Part shown: one piece after another, positions 1 to 5,272 of the stretch
How the letters are laid out: each line of letters starts with the position of its first letter
Numbering within the stretch: position 1 is the first letter of the stretch
Origin: Thioalkalivibrio sp.
Lineage (GTDB): Bacteria > Pseudomonadota > Gammaproteobacteria > Ectothiorhodospirales > Ectothiorhodospiraceae
Assembly: GCA_007119005.1 (NCBI GenBank)
Contig: SKQM01000225.1
Span: 1 to 10,778 of the forward strand
Length of the DNA stretch: 10,778 bases
Direction of reading: 5' to 3'
Translations under genes and position numbers: made by a program
Notes under the pieces: model-generated
Seen by the model: the letters and a program-made list of their open reading frames with translations, nothing else
Told to the model about the DNA's origin: nothing
Databases searched by the model: none

Positions 1-491
1 CCGGCGCCGACATGGTGCTGTGGGACGGTTCCTGCGTGGTTCACGACGAGTTCCGTTCGCGCGAACTGGAAAAACTGCGCAAGGCGCACCCGGCGGCCGC
101 GGTGCTGGTGCACCCGGAATCCCCGCGCGAGGTGATCCTGCAGGCGGATGTGATCGGCTCCACGAGCCAGTTGATCGCCGCGGTGAAGGATCGCCCCGAG
201 TCCGAGTTCATCGTTGCGACCGACAACCGCATCTTCTACAAGATGCAGCAGGCGGCGCCCGGAAAGCGCCTGATCGAGGCCCCGACCGGTGGGCACAGTG
301 CCACCTGCCGCAGTTGCGCGCACTGCCCCTGGATGGCGATGAACGATCTGAGCAGTCTTGCAGACACGCTGGAGCACGGTACCGCCGAGATCTTCGTGGA
401 CGAGGAGGAGCGCGTGAAGGCGCTCACCGCCACGCAGCGCATGCTGGATTTCGCGGCGGCGCGTCGCCAGCGCGTGCTCGGGGATGCCTGA
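1..491 (+). CDS. nadA: Quinolinate synthase NadA, C-terminal part (5' end outside window)
   Basis: NadA condenses iminoaspartate with dihydroxyacetone phosphate to form quinolinate, the second step of de novo NAD synthesis in the cytoplasm, and carries an oxygen-sensitive [4Fe-4S] cluster. About 163 codons are visible, with the first full codon at base 3. The family is about 350 residues long, so roughly the N-terminal half lies left of the window. The diagnostic CxxCxxC segment is present, with cysteine codons at 306-308, 315-317 and 324-326, followed by a PWMAMN stretch. In E. coli NadA the last cysteine of this motif is a cluster ligand. The preceding stretch with conserved HPE, STSQL and [12 protein letters not shown] blocks also fits. 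The reading frame is intact to a TGA at 489-491. The next gene starts 34 bp downstream on the same strand. The ATG at base 12 is internal and not the true start. Confidence 0.96.
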   Translation, partial: GADMVLWDGSCVVHDEFRSRELEKLRKAHPAAAVLVHPESPREVILQADVIGSTSQLIAAVKDRPESEFIVATDNRIFYKMQQAAPGKRLIEAPTGGHSATCRSCAHCPWMAMNDLSSLADTLEHGTAEIFVDEEERVKALTATQRMLDFAAARRQRVLGDA

Positions 492-525
492 GACCCGCTG
501 CCCCGAGCCGACCTTCTGCTGATTC

Positions 526-885
526 ATGTATAAACGCCCCGCACGCCTGCTGGTCGCGGCCGTCGACGATGACGGGCGCGCACGCATGGTGAGGGATCTG
601 GCCCGGCAGCCAACCCTGTCCGACTGGCTGGAGGTGCGTCCGGCGCGGTCCATGGGCGATCTGCGACCCGAGGATCTGGAGTGGGCCGACTTGCTGGTGG
701 CGGTGGATGCCGCGGCCGCAGGCGAGTTTCCGGCGCAGCGGCCGGTCCACTGTCGTCTGAAGCGCTGGCATCTGCCGGCTGCCGGTAGCCCGGGTGCCGA
801 GGCCGCCGCGGCGCTGGCTCTGCACTGCATGGTGGGTGGCATGCGGATGCTGTCGCGGATGGATGCTGACGAGGCGGAGGCCTGA
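526..885 (+). CDS. Degenerate low-molecular-weight phosphatase-like protein (putative pseudoenzyme)
   Basis: This 119-residue protein has no obvious informative domain, but its pattern follows the LMW protein tyrosine phosphatase/ArsC fold. A hydrophobic strand (residues 8-13) leads into a loop ending R18-A-R-M21. This aligns without gaps to the family loop C-x5-R-S-x-M, but Ala12 stands where the catalytic cysteine should be and acidic residues (D14-D16) fill the phosphate loop. An ADLLVAVD stretch (54-61) resembles the family's ADLVxxMD strand. WHLP (81-84) resembles the WDxPDP region but lacks the general-acid aspartate. Enzymatic activity is therefore unlikely. An in-frame TGA at 520-522 fixes ATG 526 as the first possible start, and no good Shine-Dalgarno sequence is visible. 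It follows nadA on the same strand and may be cotranscribed with it. The fold assignment is my inference; an unrelated small alpha/beta protein remains possible. Confidence 0.72.
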   Translation: MYKRPARLLVAAVDDDGRARMVRDLARQPTLSDWLEVRPARSMGDLRPEDLEWADLLVAVDAAAAGEFPAQRPVHCRLKRWHLPAAGSPGAEAAAALALHCMVGGMRMLSRMDADEAEA

Positions 886-899
886 CAGGGGCGGCTCTC

Positions 900-943
900 A
901 CCCCCGGCCCGTCCCCCGCTGTGGGGGAGGGTTGGGGAGGGGG
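900..943. repeat. GC-rich intergenic repeat with hairpin, between convergent genes
   Basis: This C-run/G-run element contains a hairpin (stem 912-917 with 923-928, five-base loop) and a trailing G-rich arm (931-943). Its layout resembles the element at 7738-7775: C-rich arm, short loop, G-rich arm, second G-rich arm. It fills the gap between two convergent genes, so it could act as a bidirectional transcription terminator, although no T-tract is seen. Confidence 0.55.
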
Positions 944-944
944 C

Positions 945-1697
945 TCAGGAATGCCGGTGCAGCTTCTCGGCGATCTCCAGCCAGAGCTGTTCGAAGGCGG
1001 TGGTGGCGCGGGCGCGGGGCTGGCTTGCCGGCAGGGGCGCGCGGTTCCGGCCCATGGCCTCGACAGCGGCGGCGTAGGGAATCGGTGTGGTGAGCAGGTT
1101 GGGGATCTCGGTGCGCAGCTGCAACCCGGCCTCGCGGTGCTGCTTGCGCCGGTTGTCCACCATCGACAGGAACGGGTAGAGCTTCACCTGGCGGATCTTT
1201 TCGGCCTCGAGGAACTGCGCCATCTGCTCGAAGCTGCGGATCGACAGTTGTGACGGGATGATCGGCACCGCGATCACGTCGGCCGCGTGAAACAGGTTCT
1301 CGGTGACGGTGGAGAAGCTCGGCGGACAGTCGAGCAGAATCAGGTCGAATTGCGACTTGAAGTCCTTCAGTAGCCGGCGCACCTGGAATTCGGGATGTTC
1401 GGCCTTGCGCAGGTACTGGTCCAGGTTGCGGTTGTCGAAGTCGGCGGGGAGGCAGGAGAGCCGTGGCCAGGCGGTCTCGCGCACCGAGTCCTTCCAGTCA
1501 CGCTTGCCGCGCGCGAGCTTCTTCACGCTGTCCTGCACGCCGGGTTCGAGGCCGAGGTACCAGGTTGCGGCGGCCTGCGGGTCGAGGTCCCAGAGCAAAG
1601 TCTTCCAGCCGTATTGCGCGGCCAGGTAGCCGAGGTTGACCGCGGCTGCGGTCTTGCCGACGCCACCCTTCAGGTTGTAGATCGCGAGAGTCTTCAC
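945..1697 (-). CDS. ParA/MinD-family ATPase (orphan, no ParB beside it)
   Basis: This 250-residue cytoplasmic P-loop ATPase is of the type that partitions DNA or positions large complexes by ATP-dependent dimerisation on a surface. The deviant Walker A motif KGGVGKTA starts at residue 10 and has the signature first lysine. A DLDPQ motif follows near residue 38 (switch/Walker A' region), and a hydrophobic strand ending LLDCPP forms Walker B. The start is GTG (1695-1697), chosen because the ParA N-terminal strand begins there and a GGGGAG ribosome-binding site lies about 10 bases upstream. No parB, parS-like array, chemotaxis, carboxysome or cellulose gene is visible nearby, so the cargo is unknown. 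ParA homologues of this size also serve chromosome segregation and protein positioning. The family call is firm; the specific role is open. Confidence 0.93.
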   Translation of the reverse strand: MKTLAIYNLKGGVGKTAAAVNLGYLAAQYGWKTLLWDLDPQAAATWYLGLEPGVQDSVKKLARGKRDWKDSVRETAWPRLSCLPADFDNRNLDQYLRKAEHPEFQVRRLLKDFKSQFDLILLDCPPSFSTVTENLFHAADVIAVPIIPSQLSIRSFEQMAQFLEAEKIRQVKLYPFLSMVDNRRKQHREAGLQLRTEIPNLLTTPIPYAAAVEAMGRNRAPLPASQPRARATTAFEQLWLEIAEKLHRHS

Positions 1698-1799
1698 GCG
1701 GGTCTTTCTCCCCGTCGTTCTGGGTCGCCATCGACCCGATCCGTCATTGTAACGGGTTGACGACGGGGGCGGGCCAACTGCAATACCCCGTGGGCCGAG

Positions 1800-1944
1800 C
1801 CCTTGTGGGAGGCGAGCCCTCTCGGCGACCTTCGGCCTGTGGGCACTGAAGACCGTCGCCCAGGGGGCTGGCCTCCCACAGGTGGGGTCCTACAGGTGGG
1901 GCTGAATCCCTTGTGGGAGGCGAGCCCTCTCGGCGACCTTCGGC
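1800..1944. repeat. REP/BIME-like cluster: two identical direct copies and one inverted copy
   Basis: A 37-bp unit (1800-1836) recurs identically at 1908-1944. Between them an inverted, partly diverged copy lies at about 1855-1880. Its end (1871-1880) is the exact reverse complement of 1804-1813, so 1804-1880 can fold into one long imperfect stem. A 10-base tandem motif, ACAGGTGGGG, also occurs at 1878-1887 and 1892-1901. This direct/inverted/direct layout is typical of bacterial interspersed mosaic elements made of REP sequences. The last unit ends 7 bp before the stop codon of the minus-strand gene at 1952-2488. Confidence 0.82.
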
Positions 1945-1951
1945 GGGGGCG

Positions 1952-2488
1952 TCAGGGGCGGGGGTCGGGTGGGTTCGGTTGTGCACTGGCGTGCAGCTGC
2001 AGCAGGTGCTGCTCGTAGAGCGACCACAACAGGGGGGCGATCGCGCCGCGCGTGCCCGGGTAGGTGAGCCGGTCGGCATTCAGGTGCCGCAGCTCCTCGG
2101 TCTCGGTGCTCTTCAGGGCTCCGGCGATCACGTGGAAGATCAGCACCCGGGTCCCGCGCCCGGCAATCGGCAGCAGCGCCCCGACGATGCCGGTGTCGTT
2201 CAGGCCCGGGCCGCCCCGCGCGTCGCCGTCTTCGCCCGGGGGGCGGATCAGCGTGCCGAGCAGTTCCCGGTAGGCCTGGGCGCAGGCGAAACAGACCTCG
2301 CTGGCGCGCGGGCCGGGGACGCGTGCTGCGGCGGCGCCGATCTCCGCGACGGGCAGCAGCATGTCGCTGTCCCGAAGCCGCACACGGTTCCTCTGGCCGT
2401 TGGGGAGCAGGCGCGGTACCGGTTCCCGGCACGAGGGGCAGTGCCAGGTAGCGACCTTCGGTCCTTCGACGACGTTGTTCGGCGGCAT
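1952..2488 (-). CDS. Hypothetical protein with two CxxC pairs (possible zinc site)
   Basis: I do not recognise a named family for this 178-residue protein. It has one CPSC pair at residues 17-20 and a second, CFAC, at 66-69. This spacing could hold one zinc ion as a split zinc ribbon. No signal peptide or membrane segment is evident, and the chain ends in a proline-rich tail (PNPPDPRP). The middle contains a hydrophobic segment (about 99-123, with GALLPIAGRGTRVLIFHVIAG). ATG at 2486-2488 is supported by a GGAG about 10 bases upstream. It lies 60 bp downstream of the redoxin gene on the same strand, so the two may be cotranscribed, with a GC-rich hairpin in the gap. Coding status is supported by the length, the neat fit between neighbours and the paired cysteines. 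A redox-switch or metal-binding role is only inference. Confidence 0.72.
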   Translation of the reverse strand: MPPNNVVEGPKVATWHCPSCREPVPRLLPNGQRNRVRLRDSDMLLPVAEIGAAAARVPGPRASEVCFACAQAYRELLGTLIRPPGEDGDARGGPGLNDTGIVGALLPIAGRGTRVLIFHVIAGALKSTETEELRHLNADRLTYPGTRGAIAPLLWSLYEQHLLQLHASAQPNPPDPRP

Positions 2489-2510
2489 GGAGTGACCGCT
2501 CCGGATCGTT

Positions 2511-2538
2511 GGCGGCCGCCGGGCCCGGCTCGGCCGCC
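2511..2538 (-). terminator. GC-only hairpin in the gap between redoxin and CxxC-protein genes
   Basis: The arms GGCGGCCG (2511-2518) and CGGCCGCC (2531-2538) pair perfectly around a 12-base loop that itself contains the palindrome CCGGGCCCGG. No U-tract follows on the minus strand, so this may be an attenuating or RNA-stabilising structure rather than a true intrinsic terminator. Confidence 0.4.
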
Positions 2539-2548
2539 GCCTACCGGT

Positions 2549-3130
2549 TCAGCCGTAGTACGCCGGTTCGTTGCCCGGCTTCCACTTGATGTTGCAGCCG
2601 AGGCTCGCCTTCTGCTCCTCGGGGATCGCCTGGCCGGCCAGCAGCGCGTCGCTGGCCGCGCGCAGGTCCGCTCCTGTGACCGGGGCGTCGCTGCCGGGCC
2701 GGGCGGCGTCGAACTGGCCGCGGTAGACCAGCTTGCGGTCGGCGTCGAAGAGGTACAGGTCGGGGGTGCAGGCGGCCTGGTAGGCCTTCGCGACGGACTG
2801 GTCCTCGTCCAGACAATACGGGAACTTGTAGCCGAAACGGCGCGCGTCGTCGCGCATCGCGTCCGGCCCGTCTTCGGGGTGGGCCTGAATGTCGTTGGAG
2901 TTGATCGCGATCACCGCGATGCCCTTGTCGGTGTATTCCCGGCCGTAGCGGGCGAACTCGTGCCGGATCAGTTGCACGAACGGGCAATGGTTGCAGATGA
3001 AGGCGATCATGAAGCCCTTGGCATCCGGGAAGTCGTCCAGGGAAATCTTCTTGCCGGATACCACGTCGGGCAGGCTGAAGTTCGGGGCCTCGGTGCCGAG
3101 GTCGATCATCTGGGACGGGGTGCGGGCCAT
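2549..3130 (-). CDS. Thioredoxin-fold redoxin (AhpC/TSA-like, PRX-like1 type)
   Basis: This 193-residue cytoplasmic thiol protein is of the peroxiredoxin/thioredoxin superfamily, likely a thiol-disulfide or peroxide-handling protein. The active-site region CNHCPFV has cysteines at 46 and 49, after the strand GFMIAFI. A TPDLYLFD segment (from residue 122) supplies the cis-proline loop. Two more cysteines stand at 106 and 121. The N-terminal APNFSLPDV block is the usual AhpC/TSA opening. There is no signal peptide. ATG 3128-3130 has a strong GGAGG five bases upstream. Divergently transcribed fpr begins 164 bp away; Fpr-type reductases and redoxins both occur in oxidative-stress responses, so shared regulation is possible. 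Full-length proteins of this family are annotated as thioredoxin family protein; the exact substrate is not predictable. Confidence 0.92.
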   Translation of the reverse strand: MARTPSQMIDLGTEAPNFSLPDVVSGKKISLDDFPDAKGFMIAFICNHCPFVQLIRHEFARYGREYTDKGIAVIAINSNDIQAHPEDGPDAMRDDARRFGYKFPYCLDEDQSVAKAYQAACTPDLYLFDADRKLVYRGQFDAARPGSDAPVTGADLRAASDALLAGQAIPEEQKASLGCNIKWKPGNEPAYYG

Positions 3131-3165
3131 GGGGTCCTCCGATTCTTTGGGTTTCCGAACCGGGG

Positions 3166-3171
3166 ATTATA
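3166..3171 (-). promoter_or_regulatory. Candidate -10 element for the redoxin gene
   Basis: On the minus strand these six bases read TATAAT, a perfect sigma-70 -10 match, about 35 bp upstream of the redoxin start codon. No convincing -35 hexamer is seen at the right spacing. On the plus strand the overlapping bases 3168-3173 read TATACT and could serve fpr. Confidence 0.35.
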
Positions 3172-3285
3172 CTGGCAGGCTGGTTCGCGGATCGGCAGCC
3201 CCCGTGGAATACGCGGGTCAATGATGTGGGACCCTTGAAAGGCGGGCACGGCGCCGCCACCGTGCACAGGGACTTTTTTGAAGAT

Positions 3286-3290
3286 GGAGG
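3286..3290 (+). promoter_or_regulatory. Ribosome-binding site that fixes the fpr start
   Basis: GGAGG lies four bases before ATG 3295. It supports this start over the in-frame ATG at 3226, which would add 23 residues unlike the Fpr family. Confidence 0.75.
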
Positions 3291-3294
3291 TGGC

Positions 3295-4035
3295 ATGGGC
3301 TGGGTGAAGGGACAGGTTCGGGAAATCAAGCGGTGGACCGAACGCCTGTTCAGCCTGCGCGTGGATGCGGATGTCGAGCCGTTCAAGGCCGGGCAGTACA
3401 ACCGGCTGCGCCTGTTCATCGGCGGGGAGTGGGTGGCGCGTCCGTATTCGTACGTGAACCCTCCGGATGTCCGCCCGCTGGAGTTTCACCTGGTCACGGT
3501 ACCGGACGGTCCGCTGACGAACCGGCTGCTGCACCTGCAGCCGGGCGATGACGTGGAACTGATGCCGCGCTCCACCGGCTTGTTCACGCTGGACCAGCTG
3601 CCCGATGCGCGCGACCTCTGGCTGCTCGCGACCGGCACCGGACTCGGACCCTTCCTGTCCATGCTCGGCACCGACGAACCCTGGCGGCGCTTCGAAAACA
3701 TCCGGCTGGTGCACTCGGTGCGCTACGCCGCCGAATTGAGCTACCGGGACCGGATCGACGGCTTTGCCCAGCGTGCTCCGGGCCGTTTCCACTACCAGCC
3801 GCTGGTCACCCGCGAGACGGTCGGAACGATCCCGCGGGCGCGGATTCCCGGTTTCCTGGAGCAGGGGCAGTTGGAGGCGCTGTGCGGGCTCGAGATCGAC
3901 CGGGAGCATTCCCAGGTGATGATCTGCGGCAACCCGGACATGGTCCGCGATACCCAGTCTGTGCTGAAGGCGCGCGGACTGCAGCGAAACCGGCGCGGCC
4001 ACGCGGGGCAGATCGCGGTGGAGAACTACTGGTGA
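3295..4035 (+). CDS. fpr: Ferredoxin/flavodoxin-NADP+ reductase (E. coli Fpr type)
   Basis: Fpr is an FAD enzyme that moves electrons between NADPH and ferredoxin or flavodoxin in the cytoplasm. It feeds Fe-S repair and oxidative-stress defence. The 246-residue product aligns along its length with my recollection of E. coli Fpr (248 residues). It has the FAD motif RPYSYV (49-54), the phosphate-binding LVTVPDG block (67-72), the NADP motif ATGTGLGPFLS (112-122) and CGNPDMVRDTQ (211-221). The C-terminus ends in ENYW, where the terminal aromatic tryptophan marks the subclass II bacterial enzymes. ATG 3295 is preferred because it gives the MGWVKGQV opening that matches the family and has a GGAGG site. 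The gene is divergent from the redoxin gene. Its last 10 bases overlap the 3' end of the convergent hydrolase gene, so read-through from either side would give antisense RNA. Confidence 0.97.
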   Translation: MGWVKGQVREIKRWTERLFSLRVDADVEPFKAGQYNRLRLFIGGEWVARPYSYVNPPDVRPLEFHLVTVPDGPLTNRLLHLQPGDDVELMPRSTGLFTLDQLPDARDLWLLATGTGLGPFLSMLGTDEPWRRFENIRLVHSVRYAAELSYRDRIDGFAQRAPGRFHYQPLVTRETVGTIPRARIPGFLEQGQLEALCGLEIDREHSQVMICGNPDMVRDTQSVLKARGLQRNRRGHAGQIAVENYW

Positions 4036-4802
4036 GGCCGTAGCAGATCGTACGCCCAGGCGTGGATCAGGCGCGCCACATAGGCCGTGTGTTCGGGGCG
4101 CGTCAGCAGATGATCCGCCTGATGCAGCGAGACGAAGCTCTTCGGGTGCTTCGCGCGGGCGAAGATCCGGCGGGCGTGATCGATGCCGACGACTGTGTCC
4201 TTCGGCGCGTGCAGCACCAGCAGTGGACGGCCCAGCGCCTCGAGCGCGTGGTCGAGGTCCTGTTCCTCGACCGATTCGAGGAATTCCCGGCCAATCCGGA
4301 TTTTCCGCCCGCCGATCTCGACTTCGGCCGCGCCCGTCTCGCGGATGCCGTGTGCCTGCGCGCCAAACAACCGGGTCACGTGCCCCGGTTCTGCTGGGGC
4401 CGCGATGGTCACGACCGCCCGCAACTCCGAACGCAGCCCCGCGAGCGCGAGGGCCATCGCCCCGCCGAAGCTGTGCCCGATCAGCAGGTCGGTGAAGAAC
4501 CCGGTATCGCGATCGAAGGCGTCCAGCGCAGCGCCGAGGTCTTCGCAGTAGGTCTGGAAGCTGCTGTCCTCGAAGCGGCCCTCGGCGTCACCCAGTCCCA
4601 TGAAGTCGAAGCGCAGCGTGATGATGCCTTCCTGCGCCAGCGCCCGTGCGAGCCGGACGGTGGCCGGAAAGTCCTTGGAGCAGGCAAAGCAGTGGGCGAT
4701 GCAGGCCTGTCCGATCGGGGTTCCTTCGGGCTGCGCGATCACCCCGCTGAGGCGGATGCCCCGCGGCGTGACGATCTCCAGCGGCCGGTTGGTGATGCCC
4801 AT
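4026..4802 (-). CDS. Alpha/beta hydrolase of the hydrolase-OsmC type, without the OsmC domain
   Basis: This 258-residue cytoplasmic serine hydrolase has the nucleophile motif GHSFGG with Ser111. Asp202 (in APKDTVVG) and His231 (in ADHLL) complete a plausible triad. The blocks AHCFACSKD (36-44), LRFDFMGLGDAEG (63-75) and TIAAPAEPGHVTRLF (132-146) are the signature of the hydrolase half of bifunctional alpha/beta hydrolase-OsmC proteins. Those are about 400 residues long and continue into an OsmC peroxidase domain after the hydrolase. Here the chain stops at that boundary, so the OsmC half is absent. ATG 4800-4802 is chosen over the much longer open frame that runs upstream to 5654, because a GGAGG lies four bases before it and the family N-terminus (about MGITNRPLEIVTPRG) begins there. 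The upstream part of that frame is antisense to fccB and other sequence. The substrate is unknown. Confidence 0.92.
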   Translation of the reverse strand: MGITNRPLEIVTPRGIRLSGVIAQPEGTPIGQACIAHCFACSKDFPATVRLARALAQEGIITLRFDFMGLGDAEGRFEDSSFQTYCEDLGAALDAFDRDTGFFTDLLIGHSFGGAMALALAGLRSELRAVVTIAAPAEPGHVTRLFGAQAHGIRETGAAEVEIGGRKIRIGREFLESVEEQDLDHALEALGRPLLVLHAPKDTVVGIDHARRIFARAKHPKSFVSLHQADHLLTRPEHTAYVARLIHAWAYDLLRPHQ

Positions 4803-4872
4803 GGTTCCTCCGGTTCTGTCCGTTGGCGGTGCGGTGCCCGCTCTGCGATGATACGCGAGCCTTATCGGGAGC

Positions 4873-4878
4873 AGGGGG
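4873..4878 (+). promoter_or_regulatory. Ribosome-binding site supporting the GTG start at 4883
   Basis: AGGGGG stands four bases before GTG 4883. It supports this start over the in-frame ATG at 4823, whose extra 20 residues do not match the DUF465 family. Confidence 0.6.
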
Positions 4879-4882
4879 AATC

Positions 4883-5086
4883 GTGGTCCAGAACGAGAGT
4901 CAGCTGCGTGCACGGATCGTCGAGTTGCAGTCCGAGCACCGGGCGCTGGAGATCGCGATTCACGCGCTGCAGGAGGCTGCGGCACCGGACCTGTTCGCCC
5001 TGCGTCGGCTGAAAAAACGCAAGCTCCAGCTGAAGGACGCGATCGAGCGGCTGCGCAGCCGGCTGATTCCCGATCTGAACGCCTGA
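4883..5086 (+). CDS. Small DUF465/YdcH-family coiled-coil protein
   Basis: This 67-residue protein is highly charged and predicted to be almost entirely helical. It consists of a first helix (about 5-33, ESQLRARIVELQSEHRALE), a short break at APDLFALRR, and a second helix (39-62) rich in Lys and Arg with the conserved LKKRKLQLKD segment. This two-helix hairpin with the HRALE and LKKxKLxLKD patterns is typical of YdcH-like DUF465 proteins, whose function is not established. The GTG start is chosen from the ribosome-binding site and the family length of about 60-75 residues. It is divergent from the hydrolase gene, 80 bp apart, and convergent with fccB. A weak -35 candidate (TTGGCG, 4823-4828) precedes GATGAT (4847-4852) in the gap, which I do not regard as firm. 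Confidence 0.85.
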   Translation: MVQNESQLRARIVELQSEHRALEIAIHALQEAAAPDLFALRRLKKRKLQLKDAIERLRSRLIPDLNA

Positions 5087-5114
5087 AAGGGTTGGAGCAG
5101 GGCCGAATGTGGAG

Positions 5115-5205
5115 TGTGGGAGCTTGCTCCCGCTTTGGGACGCGGAAGCTCGCTTCCGCGACAGCGGGCGAGCCCCCTGCGGGGAAAGCGGCGGCGAGCC
5201 GCCGC
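5115..5205. repeat. Array of four consecutive hairpins (REP-like)
   Basis: Four short inverted repeats follow one another: 5118-5123/5126-5131 (two-base loop), 5141-5148/5153-5160 (loop CTCG), CCCC/GGGG around 5173-5184, and 5188-5194/5199-5205 (loop CGAG). Several carry a GGCGAGCC or GCTTGC/GCTCGC core, which resembles the GGCGAGCCC core of the 1800-1944 repeats. The array fills the space between the convergent DUF465 and fccB genes, next to the fccB terminator. Confidence 0.75.
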
Positions 5206-5210
5206 AGTCC

Positions 5211-5243
5211 ATAAAAAAGCCCCGGACCATTGCGGTCCGGGGC
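5211..5243 (-). terminator. Intrinsic terminator of the fccAB operon
   Basis: A perfect 10-bp stem (5219-5228 with 5234-5243, loop ATTGC) is followed on the minus strand by six consecutive U residues (A-run at 5213-5218). It begins about 30 bp past the fccB stop codon, so it should end fccAB transcripts. It is the clearest Rho-independent terminator in the window. Confidence 0.93.
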
Positions 5244-5272
5244 CTCGTCACTGCCGGCAGTGCGAGAGGCGA

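Noticed and set aside
1800..1944. CRISPR array
   Set aside because: Only two direct copies with one inverted copy between them, and no regular spacers. The layout fits REP/BIME elements instead.
1913..3238. 441-codon plus-strand frame across the CxxC-protein and redoxin genes
   Set aside because: It is antisense to the redoxin, which has clear family motifs, and it passes through the REP repeat. It has no recognisable domain.
5115..5205. tRNA or other structured RNA gene
   Set aside because: The hairpins are simple separate stems with no cloverleaf, acceptor end or T-loop pattern.
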